Source of the DNA: Hwanghaeella sp965227365
Lineage (GTDB): Bacteria; Pseudomonadota; Alphaproteobacteria; UBA8366; Aestuariispiraceae
Reading direction: 5' to 3'
Assembly (NCBI RefSeq): GCF_965227365.1
Contig: NZ_OZ245754.1
Location: 1,736,001 to 1,800,000 of the forward strand
Length of the DNA stretch: 64,000 nucleotides
Shown here: positions 50,242 to 59,813 of the stretch, piece after piece
Numbering within the stretch: the first letter of the stretch is position 1
Layout: each line of letters starts with the position of its first letter
Program-made: the position numbers and the translations under genes
The notes under the pieces: model-generated
The model's database searches: none
What the model saw: the letters and a program-made list of their open reading frames with translations, nothing else
Told to the model about the DNA's origin: nothing

Positions 50242-51261
50242 ATGCCTAGCCGTTTTCTTTGGATGGCAGCGGGACTAATGGCTACCGCTGCGGTCGGATC
50301 GACACATGCCGCGACCATCGAACTGGCACCCATCGGTGCGGGAAGTGCCCCTACCGTTATCAGCGCACCGGGCAGTGTCAGCCAAACCTTTTCGAACGTT
50401 TTGAGCAGTAGCACCGATCTTTTTGGCGCAACCGTCATCGCGGAAGCCCATGACAGTACGGGTGTCCTGAAGGCATTTGCGAACCATGGGGGTGATGTGG
50501 GAACGCTGTTTCCATCGCAAGCGTCCGCCATAGCGCGTTTGTCAGGAACCGGAACAATCAGCGGCGTCGTGACCGGCCCGGTTCAAGGCAGTTTGATTTA
50601 TAATTTTCACGCCGCTGCCGACACGTTGACGGGACAATCCGGTGCGGCATTGGGCGGGTTCTCGACCGCTGCCTTGAACGTAAGCGCCGATGTAGGGACG
50701 TTCTTCAACATTTTCCGACCTGGACAGTCCCCCGTCACCGGGTTCACGTCCGCGCAGGGCAGTCTGCAATATGTGTCAGAACAGTTCTTTACGGCGTCGT
50801 CCCCGAGTACCCTTTCAAACGTCCAATCCTTGTCCGGAATACGATCGAGCGGCGTCTTCCGGAATTCGCCAAGCGTGAACAATGTGCTTAGTGACAACGA
50901 CATCTCCATCTCCGTGTCACGCGTAAGCGATTTCATCATCGAAGGCGTGATCGAGATCCTGTTCACGGCACAGATCGGGGATCGGATGCGCTTCTCGGCC
51001 GATTTGACGGCGGTAGCGAATGCCGCGCCGGGGCATATTGCGGGCATCAATGCACTGAACACGGGAACATTGAGCCTCGTCCTGCCTCAAGGCGTCGACT
51101 TCCTGCCGGATGACGGTATTTTCCTGACCGATCAACAGTCATTGACTTCTGTCCCGTTACCGCCCAGCGCCGCCCTGCTGCTGGCCGGTCTCACCGGGCT
51201 CGGCCTGTTGCGTAAGCGGCGAAAGGCGATCCCTAAGAACCTGGAGCAGGGAGCCGTGTGA
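50242..51261 (+). CDS. Exported protein with VPLPA-type C-terminal sorting signal
   Basis: 339 residues. Signal peptide MPSRFLWMAAGLMATAAVGSTHA, then a Ser/Thr/Val/Gly-rich body predicted to be mostly beta-strand with no enzyme motif. The C-terminus (residues 305-327) reads VPLPPSAALLLAGLTGLGLLRKRRK: a short motif, a membrane helix and an Arg/Lys cluster. This is the three-part architecture of PEP/VPLPA-CTERM sorting signals, cleaved by exosortase-type enzymes. The function of the body is unknown. AAGGAGA lies 4 nt before the ATG. A strong terminator follows. Confidence 0.85.
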   Translation: MPSRFLWMAAGLMATAAVGSTHAATIELAPIGAGSAPTVISAPGSVSQTFSNVLSSSTDLFGATVIAEAHDSTGVLKAFANHGGDVGTLFPSQASAIARLSGTGTISGVVTGPVQGSLIYNFHAAADTLTGQSGAALGGFSTAALNVSADVGTFFNIFRPGQSPVTGFTSAQGSLQYVSEQFFTASSPSTLSNVQSLSGIRSSGVFRNSPSVNNVLSDNDISISVSRVSDFIIEGVIEILFTAQIGDRMRFSADLTAVANAAPGHIAGINALNTGTLSLVLPQGVDFLPDDGIFLTDQQSLTSVPLPPSAALLLAGLTGLGLLRKRRKAIPKNLEQGAV

Positions 51262-51314
51262 TCCCCGACTTTCTCCGCAACGGCCTCCCTCAACGATAGT
51301 TTCCCTCATGACTG

Positions 51315-51346
51315 GGGCGCCTAAACGAGGCGTCCCTTTTCTTTCT
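51315..51346 (+). terminator. Intrinsic terminator after the VPLPA protein gene
   Basis: The stem GGGGCGCCT / AGGCGTCCC (one G-T pair) around AAACG is followed by TTTTCTTTC. It sits between convergent genes and may serve only the plus-strand one. Confidence 0.85.
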
Positions 51347-51354
51347 GAGGGCCT

Positions 51355-52218
51355 CTATCCCTGTTGGGCCGCCACCTGCGCCCGTCCGGCGGCCCTCGCG
51401 GCTTCATCGGTGTTCCGGTCGTTGCGGTGGTCGATCGTCGGGCCGTCATAGGTATAGGGGCAGGTATGGATAACGGTCAGGTCGTCGGACAGCAGTACGA
51501 CGTTATAGGCCGGTGCCTCATGGGTCATGGGCGCGTCTTCCGCAGGGCCCAGGTCGAGCGCCACCTGATGATTGGTGCCATAGAGGGTCGAAAAAGGAAT
51601 GCCGCGCCAGCAGCCTGAAATCGGCCGGTGCACGTGACCGAAGAAGTAATGGCGTATATCGGCACGGGTCTCCGCCAGCAGGGCGGCGACTTCCTCCCAT
51701 TGCACCAGACGGATCATATCCATCATCCTGATATGGATCTGGAAAGGCGGGTGATGGGCGAACAGATAGACCGGCTGGTCCTCCTCCGCCGCCGCATCCA
51801 ATTCACCTTTCAGCCATTCCTGGCGTTCCTGGTCGTACCAGCCCGCATGGGTGCCTTCCTGGACCGTGTCCATCATCAGGAAGCGGCCCGCACGCGTATC
51901 GATCCGATATTGCACGTAACCGTTCGGGTCCCTGCCGATGTTCAGGAAGGCCTCCTGGAAGGCCGGGCGCTGATCGTGATTGCCGATCAGCGGATAGGCC
52001 GGGAAGGGCAGGCGGTCCAACTCTCGCTTCAGGACGTCATAGGCGGCGTCATCGCCCCAATGGGTCAGATCGCCCGTGATCACCATGCAATCCGCGTCGC
52101 CGTGATGGGCGGCGACATGGTCTATGGCGGCGGTCAGGCGCGCCTGCGGATCGAGGCCGTAGAGTGGCTCTCCGGGCGGCATCAGGTGTGGATCTGTGAG
52201 GTGAATCAGTTTGGTCAT
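51355..52218 (-). CDS. Class III cyclic nucleotide / glycerophosphodiester phosphodiesterase (CpdA/GpdQ-like)
   Basis: 287 residues of the calcineurin-like metallophosphoesterase fold. Metal-binding motifs in order: LTDPH (D9, H11), ITGDLTHWG, LIGNHDQRP, LFAHHPP and FFGHVHRPISG. Overall similarity is to GpdQ/CpdA enzymes that hydrolyse cAMP or glycerophosphodiesters with two metals. The ATG at 52218 matches the family N-terminus; the upstream extension is not conserved. The gene is monocistronic and lies 246 nt from the divergent gyrA start. The natural substrate cannot be told from sequence. Confidence 0.88.
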   Translation of the reverse strand: MTKLIHLTDPHLMPPGEPLYGLDPQARLTAAIDHVAAHHGDADCMVITGDLTHWGDDAAYDVLKRELDRLPFPAYPLIGNHDQRPAFQEAFLNIGRDPNGYVQYRIDTRAGRFLMMDTVQEGTHAGWYDQERQEWLKGELDAAAEEDQPVYLFAHHPPFQIHIRMMDMIRLVQWEEVAALLAETRADIRHYFFGHVHRPISGCWRGIPFSTLYGTNHQVALDLGPAEDAPMTHEAPAYNVVLLSDDLTVIHTCPYTYDGPTIDHRNDRNTDEAARAAGRAQVAAQQG

Positions 52219-52464
52219 GGCGGGATACTCGCAAACGCGTCTGGTTCCTATCCGAATACCGTCCAAATATCGCTAAAAACACCGTATTTCGTTGTTAGAC
52301 AAGGGCGCATCATGCTAGATATAGGGTTGTCGGGTGTCAGAATTATGACCGTACCGGGATTCTTCCGGTGTCGTCGTGCCGCCCGGCGTCGACCCTTCCG
52401 GACTAGGCCCTCCCAGGCGCCGAAACGGCAGGCTTTGTTTCAGGTCTAGACTGCAGGTTCCGAT

Positions 52465-55302
52465 TTGTCCGATCCAGTTTCTCCGCCGCCGCCCGGCAGC
52501 CCGGGCTTCGACGTCAGCCCCGTCTCCATCGAAGACGAGATGAAGCGTTCGTATCTCGATTACGCGATGAGCGTGATCGTGAGCCGCGCGCTGCCGGATG
52601 TCCGTGACGGGCTGAAGCCCGTTCATCGCCGTATCCTCTATGCGATGAAGGAAAACGGCTACGATTCGTCGAAACCGTATCGTAAGTCGGCGCGCATCGT
52701 CGGGGACGTCATGGGTAAGTACCACCCGCATGGCGATTCCGCGATCTATGACGCGATGGTCCGTATGGCGCAGGATTTCTCCATGCGCCTGCCGTTGATC
52801 GACGGCCAGGGCAATTTCGGCTCGATGGACGGCGATCCGGCGGCGGCCATGCGCTATACGGAGGCGCGGCTTTCCAAGGCGGCCGAGACCCTGCTGGACG
52901 ATATCGACAAGGAAACCGTCGATTTCCAGAACAACTACGACGACAGTTCCAGCGAGCCGGTGGTGCTGCCGGCGCGCTATCCGAACCTGTTGGTCAACGG
53001 CGGGGGCGGGATCGCCGTCGGGATGGCGACGAATATTCCGCCGCATAACCTGAATGAAGTGGTCGATGCCTGCATCGCCTTTATCGACGACCCGGGCGTG
53101 ACCATCGAACAATTGATGGAAATCGTGCCGGGCCCGGATTTCCCGACCGGCGGGATCATCCTCGGCCGCTCCGGCATCCGGTCCGCTCATCAGACGGGGC
53201 GGGGCTCGGTCATCATGCGGGCGCGCACCCATATGGAGGAAATCCGCGGGCGTGAGGCGATCGTCGCGACGGAAATTCCGTATCAGGTGAACAAATCCCG
53301 CATGCTGGAGCGTATCGCGGAAGTCGTGCGTGAAAAGCAGGTGGAAGGGATCGCCGATCTGCGCGACGAATCCGACCGCGACGGCGTGCGCGTGGTGATC
53401 GAGTTGAAGCGCGACGCGGTCTATGACGTCGTCCTGGCGCAGCTTTATAGATACACGCCGATGCAGACCAGTTTCGGCGTCAACATGCTGGCCCTGAACG
53501 GTGGCCGGCCGGAGATGCTGAACCTCAAGGACATCGTCACGGCCTTTGTCGACTTCCGGGAGGAAGTTGTCACCCGCCGGACGGCCTATGAGCTACGCAA
53601 GGCCCGGGAACGCGCGCATATCTTGGCCGGTCTGCTGGTCGCGATCAGCAATCTGGACCCGGTGATCGAATTGATCCGCGCCGCCCCTGATCCCGCCACA
53701 GCGCGGGAACAGTTGATGGCCCGCGATTGGGAGGCCGGCGACGTCGCGCCCTTCATCGCGCTGATCGACGATCCGGGACATGAAGTGGTGGACGGTAAAT
53801 ACCGCCTGTCCGAAACCCAGGCCCGCGCGATCCTTGAATTGCGCCTGCAGCGCCTGACCGGCATGGAACGGGACAAACTGACTAAGGAAACCGAGGAACT
53901 CGCGGAAAAGATCCGAGACTATCTCGAAATCCTGCAATCGCGCCCGCGCCGGCTTGAGGTGATGCGCGAGGAACTGGTCGAAGTCCGCGACCAGTTCGGC
54001 ACGCCGCGCCGCACGACGCTGGAAGAAAACGAGTTCGAGCACGATATCGAGGACCTCATCCAGCGTGAGGACATGGTCGTCACCGTTACCCAGGGCGGCT
54101 ATATCAAGCGCGTGCCGCTGTCGACCTACCGGGCGCAGCGCCGCGGCGGCAAGGGCCGGTCGGGCATGTCGATGAAGGAAGACGACGCGGTGGTGAACGT
54201 CTTCGTCACCTCGACCCACACGCCGGTGCTGTTCTTCTCCTCCTTCGGCATGGTCTATCAGATGAAAGTCTATCGCCTGCCGCTGGGAAGCCCGACCGCG
54301 CGCGGCAAGGCGCTGGTCAATCTTCTGCCCTTGTCCGAAGGCGAATATATCAGCACGATCATGCCCTTACCGGAAGATGAGGAGACATGGGGTGAGCTCT
54401 ATGCCGTCTTCGCGACGGCGACCGGCAATGTGCGCCGGAACCAGCTTTCCGACTTCACCAACATCAAGGCGAACGGCAAAATCGCCATGAAACTGGACGA
54501 AGGGGACCGGTTGATCGGGGTGCGGACCTGTTCCGAGACCGAGGACGTTTTCCTCTCCACCGCTCAGGGCATGTGCATCCGCTTCCCCGTGCCGGACGTG
54601 CGCGTCTTCTCAGGCCGGACCTCCACCGGGGTGCGCGGCATCAGGCTGGCGGAGGGCGACGAGGTCGTCTCGCTGTCCCTGATGGATCACAGCGCCGCGA
54701 CATCCGAGGAACGGGAAGAGTTCTTCCGCGCATCCGGTGCTGCGCGCCGTCTCGAGTCGTCCGATTACGGGAATGATGCAGAGCGTCGCGCCCAGGATGA
54801 GGAAACCGCCCGCCGGCTAGAGGAGGAACCCTATAAGTCGATGGCGGAGGCAGAGGAACTCATCATTACCGTTTCCGACGCCGGGTATGGTCAGCTTTCC
54901 TCCTCCTACGACTATCGGATCACCGGTCGCGGGGGTAAGGGGATCAACAACATGAACCTGGACCGGGGTGAGGGCAGCCGCATTGTGGCCTCCTTCCGCC
55001 TGGTTCCGGAAACGGACGAGTTGGTGCTGGTCAGTTCCACCGGCCAGATCATCCGCTCCCACGCCAACGAAATTTCCCCCAAGCGCCGGGGCAGCATGGG
55101 CGTGCGCATCTTCGACGTCGGTGCCGACCAAAAGGTCGTCTCCGTCGCCAGGCTCAGGGATGCCGAGGGCGATGCTGAAGACAATGGCGATGAAGAAGGC
55201 GAAGGGGGCGAGGATGCCGTTGCGAACGAAGACGGTGCTGTGGATCAGGAGACGTCCAGCACCGACGCGAACGAGCCTGATGGAGACACGACCGAAGACT
55301 AG
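52465..55302 (+). CDS. gyrA: DNA gyrase subunit A
   Basis: 945 residues. The N-terminal breakage-reunion domain begins SIEDEMKRSYLDYAMSVIVSRALPDVRDGLKPVHRRILYAM. The quinolone region KYHPHGDSAIYD keeps the sensitive-type Ser and Asp. The catalytic Tyr is in ARLSKAAETLLDD-preceding RYTEARLSK. Six beta-pinwheel repeats with a GyrA box (QRRGGKG, about 557-563) follow, then a long acidic tail. It supercoils DNA with GyrB. It starts with TTG (SDPVSPPPPGSPGFDVSPVSIEDE fits alphaproteobacterial GyrA); an internal ATG would cut conserved residues. A strong terminator follows. Confidence 0.97.
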   Translation: MSDPVSPPPPGSPGFDVSPVSIEDEMKRSYLDYAMSVIVSRALPDVRDGLKPVHRRILYAMKENGYDSSKPYRKSARIVGDVMGKYHPHGDSAIYDAMVRMAQDFSMRLPLIDGQGNFGSMDGDPAAAMRYTEARLSKAAETLLDDIDKETVDFQNNYDDSSSEPVVLPARYPNLLVNGGGGIAVGMATNIPPHNLNEVVDACIAFIDDPGVTIEQLMEIVPGPDFPTGGIILGRSGIRSAHQTGRGSVIMRARTHMEEIRGREAIVATEIPYQVNKSRMLERIAEVVREKQVEGIADLRDESDRDGVRVVIELKRDAVYDVVLAQLYRYTPMQTSFGVNMLALNGGRPEMLNLKDIVTAFVDFREEVVTRRTAYELRKARERAHILAGLLVAISNLDPVIELIRAAPDPATAREQLMARDWEAGDVAPFIALIDDPGHEVVDGKYRLSETQARAILELRLQRLTGMERDKLTKETEELAEKIRDYLEILQSRPRRLEVMREELVEVRDQFGTPRRTTLEENEFEHDIEDLIQREDMVVTVTQGGYIKRVPLSTYRAQRRGGKGRSGMSMKEDDAVVNVFVTSTHTPVLFFSSFGMVYQMKVYRLPLGSPTARGKALVNLLPLSEGEYISTIMPLPEDEETWGELYAVFATATGNVRRNQLSDFTNIKANGKIAMKLDEGDRLIGVRTCSETEDVFLSTAQGMCIRFPVPDVRVFSGRTSTGVRGIRLAEGDEVVSLSLMDHSAATSEEREEFFRASGAARRLESSDYGNDAERRAQDEETARRLEEEPYKSMAEAEELIITVSDAGYGQLSSSYDYRITGRGGKGINNMNLDRGEGSRIVASFRLVPETDELVLVSSTGQIIRSHANEISPKRRGSMGVRIFDVGADQKVVSVARLRDAEGDAEDNGDEEGEGGEDAVANEDGAVDQETSSTDANEPDGDTTED

Positions 55303-55332
55303 GGCACCCTCTCTGCTAGGCCTGTAAAATTT

Positions 55333-55363
55333 AAAAAGCCGCTCTTTTGGGCGGCTTTTTTTT
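55333..55363. terminator. Intrinsic terminator of gyrA (usable in both directions)
   Basis: The stem AAAAAGCCGC / GCGGCTTTTT with an 8-nt loop is followed by more T on the plus strand and preceded by A residues, so it can terminate gyrA and the convergent sensor gene. Confidence 0.93.
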
Positions 55364-55401
55364 AGGCGGTGCGTTGCACGGGGGCAGTTTGATCTGCGCC
55401 G

Positions 55402-58194
55402 CTACGAAGATTTGGCCGCTGCCATGTTTTCGGCAAACTTCGTCATGTCTTCGGCGGGAAGTGGTTTAGAAAACAAATATCCCTGGCCGACGGAGCAGCC
55501 GACCTGACTGACGAGCCTGCGTTCGACATCGGTTTCGACACCTTCGGCGACGGTTTCCATGTTCAGGCCGCGGGCCAGATCAGCAACGGCCCGAACGATG
55601 GACAGCGAAGACGAGTCTTCCTGCATCCCCCGCACAAAGGCTTGGTCGATCTTGATCTTATCCATGGGGAAATTCTGAATATAGGCGAGGGAGGAGTAGC
55701 CGGTTCCGAAATCGTCCAACGCGAACCGCAGGCCCATCGCCCGAAGTGCGGACATCAGGTCAAGGATACGCCCGGTATCCTCCATGAACAGACTCTCCGT
55801 GATTTCCAGATCCAACCGGTCTTTGTGCAAGCCTGAATTCTTCAGGGCATCCTCCACCGTTCGGACCAGATCACCCTGAAAGAACTGTACTGGCGACAGA
55901 TTGACCGCGATCTTCGGTGACCCTGGCCATGTCGCGGCGTCGATGCAGGCCTGGTTCATCGCCCATTCACCCATGTCGACGATGAGACTCGATTGTTCCG
56001 CGATGGGGATGAAATCGGCGGGTGATACGAAACCGCGCTCCGGGTGAATCCAGCGGATCAAGGCTTCAGCGCCGTACAGACTTCCATCGGCTAGATTGAT
56101 CTGCGGCTGATAGAAATTGACGAATTGCTTCTCTTCGAAGGCCTTCCATAGGTCCAGTTCCAATTGCTGGCGGACCTGGATACGCAGATCCAACTCCGGT
56201 GCGTAGATGGCGAAGGTATTTCCGTCTTCTGAAATTGCGTCGTTCAGCGCGGATTTAGCCCGCTTCAAAAGAGTCTCGGGCGGGCAGTCCAGGTCGTCCA
56301 ACACCGTTATTCCGGCACTGGCGCCGACTGTCGCGCCGTGCCCGCCATGGAAATATGGCTTGGAAATCATCTCCAGCAGACCGGACATCCGTTTGTCCAG
56401 TTGGTCCTGCGTCGTAGCGATTAGGTACAGATGGAACCCGTTATCCATCGTCGAGGCCAAATACTCGCCTGGGCCGATCGCCTCGCTCAGGCGGGTGGCG
56501 ACAAGGTTCAGAATGTCGTCTGCGAAATCCTGCCCCAGAGTATCCTGCACGCTTTGCAATCGGCTGATTGCGATCCGGCAGACAGCGGAATAATCGGCAA
56601 GGGCTACATGCCCGTCGGGTACGCCTTCCAGGAATTCAATGAACCCGTTCTTGTTGGGAAGGCCCGTGACCGGATCGAATCTGGCAAGAAAACGGGCGCG
56701 TTCCTCTCGGATGTGGCGTTCGGTCACGTCCCGGAAATTCACACAGGCGAAAACCCTGTCCGGTTGTTTCTTTCCGGACAAGTCCACGCCGCCGGCCAGT
56801 ATCGAAGGGGTTACGATATATTCAAGCACATGGCGGCCATGTGTGTCGTAGGTCTTGTCGATCAATGTCGGTTCGCGCTGTCCAATATGCCCTTCCCGGG
56901 CGGCAGACATGTCCATTTGCACGGCAGCGACCAGCGCTTCAGGGGCGAGCTCGTTCAATGGCATGCCGGTAAGGTCCGGGGCGAGTGTCTCCGTGGCGTG
57001 AACCACGTTTCGGAAAAAGGTTTCAGCGGATTTGTTGAGAGTGTGGACAGTGCTGTCTTCGCTCACGACCACGATGCCCTCGGAATTGTCGCTGATGACA
57101 CGATCGAGTATCGCCTGCGCGTTGTCCGCTCTGCTCTCGGATATCAAGAGCATTATGCGTTTCAGGTCGATTTCCTGAACGACTGAGAACGCGCCGAAAA
57201 ACAACAGCACCAGATGACTGCTCGCGGTTTGCAGGGCATAGGCTTCCATGGCCTGAATGGTCGTGGCTGCAGCCTCCAATACGACCATTCCAGCCGCCAG
57301 CGTCAGCAGTGTCGGGACCAGGGCCCCACGTTTTCTCCGCCAGATCGCTAGAACCGCCATGACGACCGTCAGTCCCAGCACGACCAAGCCCGAGGAAAGC
57401 TGAAGCGTACGGTTTTGTATCAGCGTTTCCGTTGCCGCCGCTTGCAGCGTGTGACCGGAAATGATTCCGAAACGGGGGACCGAGAAGAAATCGCGCAGTT
57501 CCGCGGCACTCGCCCCAATGATCAGTCTCTTGCCGTCGACCCTTTCGCGGTCAACCTTTCCGTTCAGCAGATCGATCAGGGGGATCCGGTCCAAACTGTC
57601 GATATCGATTCCGAAATCGATATAGAAACTGCCGTTTATCAACCCGGAATACTTCGCCAACACCGCCGCGATCGACTGAACCGGCTGCTCGTCGACCATC
57701 GCGCCGAAGGGGAAGGTCCGGATAACGGCGTCGCGATCGGCAAAGACGTTGACCATGGCCAGTCGCGCGACCGCGGTGAAGGTCTCTATCGGTTGGTTTC
57801 CATAAAGGGTTTCGGCACCGGCATTCGTGGGTTGATTGAACGAAGCGAGATAGACCGGCGCGGTGGAACGTGCCATGGCTTCGGCAAAGGCGAGATCCTC
57901 CTCCGGCGTCGACGGGCTGCTGAAATCCACGTCGAAGGCGATGATCGACGCGCCGAGTTCGTTCAGGCGGTCCACAACCTCGCCATAGACGCTCCTCTTC
58001 CACGGCCATTGTCCCAACTGGTCGATGCTGACGGCGTCGATGTCGACCGTGACGACCTCTCCCGAAACAGGCCTGCTGCCGAATTGGAATCGTTTCTCCC
58101 GTATCCATTGGTCTACGGGTTGCAGCAGTCCGGTGAGGTAAGCCCCCACCGCACAGAAGAAAAGCAATGCCAGAATGGCCCGACGTGTATTCAT
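55402..58194 (-). CDS. CHASE2-PAS-GGDEF(degenerate)-EAL membrane signalling protein
   Basis: 930 residues. A TM helix at 7-23, then an extracytoplasmic CHASE2 domain (30-260; DIDAVSIDQLGQWPWKRSVYGEVVDRLNELGASIIAFDVDF) and three TM helices (about 266-340). A PAS domain spans 355-490. The GGDEF domain (500-665) has MDNGF at 583-587 instead of GGDEF, so it is probably not a cyclase. The EAL domain (675-920) has E710-A-L, RFALDDFGTGYSS and VAEGVET intact. It most likely hydrolyses c-di-GMP in response to an external cue. No partner is adjacent. The neighbouring chemoreceptor carries a PilZ domain, so both touch c-di-GMP. Confidence 0.9.
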   Translation of the reverse strand: MNTRRAILALLFFCAVGAYLTGLLQPVDQWIREKRFQFGSRPVSGEVVTVDIDAVSIDQLGQWPWKRSVYGEVVDRLNELGASIIAFDVDFSSPSTPEEDLAFAEAMARSTAPVYLASFNQPTNAGAETLYGNQPIETFTAVARLAMVNVFADRDAVIRTFPFGAMVDEQPVQSIAAVLAKYSGLINGSFYIDFGIDIDSLDRIPLIDLLNGKVDRERVDGKRLIIGASAAELRDFFSVPRFGIISGHTLQAAATETLIQNRTLQLSSGLVVLGLTVVMAVLAIWRRKRGALVPTLLTLAAGMVVLEAAATTIQAMEAYALQTASSHLVLLFFGAFSVVQEIDLKRIMLLISESRADNAQAILDRVISDNSEGIVVVSEDSTVHTLNKSAETFFRNVVHATETLAPDLTGMPLNELAPEALVAAVQMDMSAAREGHIGQREPTLIDKTYDTHGRHVLEYIVTPSILAGGVDLSGKKQPDRVFACVNFRDVTERHIREERARFLARFDPVTGLPNKNGFIEFLEGVPDGHVALADYSAVCRIAISRLQSVQDTLGQDFADDILNLVATRLSEAIGPGEYLASTMDNGFHLYLIATTQDQLDKRMSGLLEMISKPYFHGGHGATVGASAGITVLDDLDCPPETLLKRAKSALNDAISEDGNTFAIYAPELDLRIQVRQQLELDLWKAFEEKQFVNFYQPQINLADGSLYGAEALIRWIHPERGFVSPADFIPIAEQSSLIVDMGEWAMNQACIDAATWPGSPKIAVNLSPVQFFQGDLVRTVEDALKNSGLHKDRLDLEITESLFMEDTGRILDLMSALRAMGLRFALDDFGTGYSSLAYIQNFPMDKIKIDQAFVRGMQEDSSSLSIVRAVADLARGLNMETVAEGVETDVERRLVSQVGCSVGQGYLFSKPLPAEDMTKFAENMAAAKSS

Positions 58195-58791
58195 TTACCT
58201 CTCGCTGTCGCTGCGACCCAGTATAGGGCGGAACGGCCGCCGGCAGGACATCTGATTGATAGGAAGCAACCTTTCTTGAATCACGTCGTTGAGACAGTTA
58301 AAGGAATGCTGGGAAGCCCCGGAAATTGGCGCAAAAATTCAGCGCTGTCGGGCGGATCGATTACCTAGGCGGTTCCGGGTCTCTCCCGGGTAGCCAACGA
58401 CGTTTTTCGATGTTTTCCAATGAATCCTGGGAATCGGTCCGTGCTTGGCCGAGTTGACCGCCGCCGTCTCAAGGCGAAGGGCGGTTCCATAAAAGTCGGA
58501 TGTGCTGCCCTATTGCCAAACCATGGCGGACGGCTGGGCAGCCATGAAGACGGAAGTATCGATCGTGACATGCGGTAATCGCCGTTGCTGCATGTAATTG
58601 TCAACGGATACCCTTGAAAAGTGACATTGTGACCCGGAATTGGAAATGTTTCTAGCTGTTGACGGCAGCGGAGCGATATCCGCCTGATATCCGAGCTGTG
58701 GTCGTTGATATGCCTATTTCACCAAAATAGAATTGAACAGGGAACTGGGGGCGGTGCCATTCTCCAATATGGGAATTTATGAGGATTTTCT
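58195..58791. other. Non-coding stretch between divergent signalling and exported-protein genes
   Basis: 597 bases with no supported gene; short open frames here lack ribosome sites and protein-like composition. It must contain promoters for both neighbours. Around 58668-58697 the GATATC hexamer occurs twice (CGATATCCGCCTGATATCCG), a possible regulator site. No RNA fold is evident. Confidence 0.5.
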
Positions 58792-59397
58792 ATGCGGAAA
58801 GAAGCGTTTACGTGTTTTTTCAGTGCGATTATTGCCTTCGTTGTATTGGTGAGTGGGGCACAGGCGGCGACGGTAGGAAACGAGGCGATCAGCCGGTCCG
58901 TCGGCGATGGTTTCAATGATTTTGCCATTGTGACCGGTGGGCCGATCGCGGAGGCTGGCATACTCACCGCGTGGGAGACCCATATCCGCTTCACTGAAGG
59001 CGACAACCGGGTTGGCTTGCTGCTGTTGAGTAGCGCGGATGCAAGCAGCGATTTTGTGATTGAGGCGATCGACATTCGCAATGTCGATTTGGGTTTCAAC
59101 AGCTTCACGACCTCGATCGCTGTGGAAGCAGGTTGGTTCATCGGTGCCTTCATGGCGGACGCAAAAATCAGTTTCGATGGGGCCGGCGTTTTCCCGACCT
59201 TCGCTACCCTTGATGAAGTGTTCATTTCCGCGGATCCGGCTATAGGAAACACGGTCGATAGGCGTTCGACAGGAAACAGAACCTACTCCTTGTCCGCGAC
59301 TATTGCGCCGGTTCCGCTTCCTGCAGCTTTCCCGATGCTGGCAGCAGCCCTTGGCGGCCTACTGCTTCTGCGGCGCAGGGGAAACCGGAGGGCCTGA
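58792..59397 (+). CDS. Exported protein with VPLPA-CTERM sorting signal
   Basis: 201 residues. Signal peptide MRKEAFTCFFSAIIAFVVLVSGAQA, a 150-residue beta-rich body without known motifs, then VPLPAAFPMLAAALGGLLLLRRRGNRR: the VPLPA motif, a membrane helix and an Arg cluster. This is the canonical VPLPA-CTERM tail, recognised by an exosortase-like enzyme and expected to be cleaved at the inner membrane before surface delivery. It is a second such protein in the window, unrelated in body to the one at 50242-51261. GAGGA precedes the ATG. The function is unknown. Confidence 0.87.
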   Translation: MRKEAFTCFFSAIIAFVVLVSGAQAATVGNEAISRSVGDGFNDFAIVTGGPIAEAGILTAWETHIRFTEGDNRVGLLLLSSADASSDFVIEAIDIRNVDLGFNSFTTSIAVEAGWFIGAFMADAKISFDGAGVFPTFATLDEVFISADPAIGNTVDRRSTGNRTYSLSATIAPVPLPAAFPMLAAALGGLLLLRRRGNRRA

Positions 59398-59465
59398 CTT
59401 CTCCTCGGCAAATGTGCGACCGGGAGCGTTAAGGCTCCCGGGGTCAAGCTTTGTGCTAGTAAATG

Positions 59466-59492
59466 GAAGCCGCTCTTGGGGGCGGCTTCTTC
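59466..59492 (+). terminator. Terminator after the second VPLPA-CTERM gene
   Basis: An 8-bp stem GAAGCCGC / GCGGCTTC followed by TTC-ATTT. A second hairpin without a T-run (CGGGAGC / GCTCCCG, 59421-59440) precedes it. Confidence 0.6.
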
Positions 59493-59813
59493 ATTTCGAG
59501 CCTTCCGCTGCCGATACTGCTTCGCGGGCTTGGATTTGCGGCCCCGTTTCGCCGGAACGGCGGAACCAAGGCAGAGCGCAACCCGCGTTTGGATTTGGCT
59601 GGATCGGGTGTCGTGACCGGGACTGCAAAAGCATGGGCTACCATTTCCGGGTCTTAGGGTGTAGACAGGCACCGTCGGCGCGTTAGAACGCTGACGTTTT
59701 AGGTCCCGGTCCGGGTGAGGGCCGCGTTAAAGCGTAAGTTGGCCATGTGCCGGATCGCGGCAAAACCGCCGGTGAGGGCCGAGAGCCTCCGCGTTGATTG
59801 AGGGGAGCGGAAT
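59493..59813. other. Intergenic region upstream of coaD
   Basis: About 320 bases with no supported gene. GAGGGGAG at 59799-59806 is the coaD ribosome site. I see no clear promoter boxes or RNA structure in the remainder. Confidence 0.5.

Noticed and set aside
52700..52760. Quinolone-resistance change in GyrA
   Set aside because: The region reads HPHGDSAIYD, with the sensitive-type Ser and Asp both present.
58365..58604. 79-codon minus-strand open frame in the 58.2-58.8 kb gap
   Set aside because: Pro/Arg/Ser-rich composition, no ribosome site and no recognisable motif.
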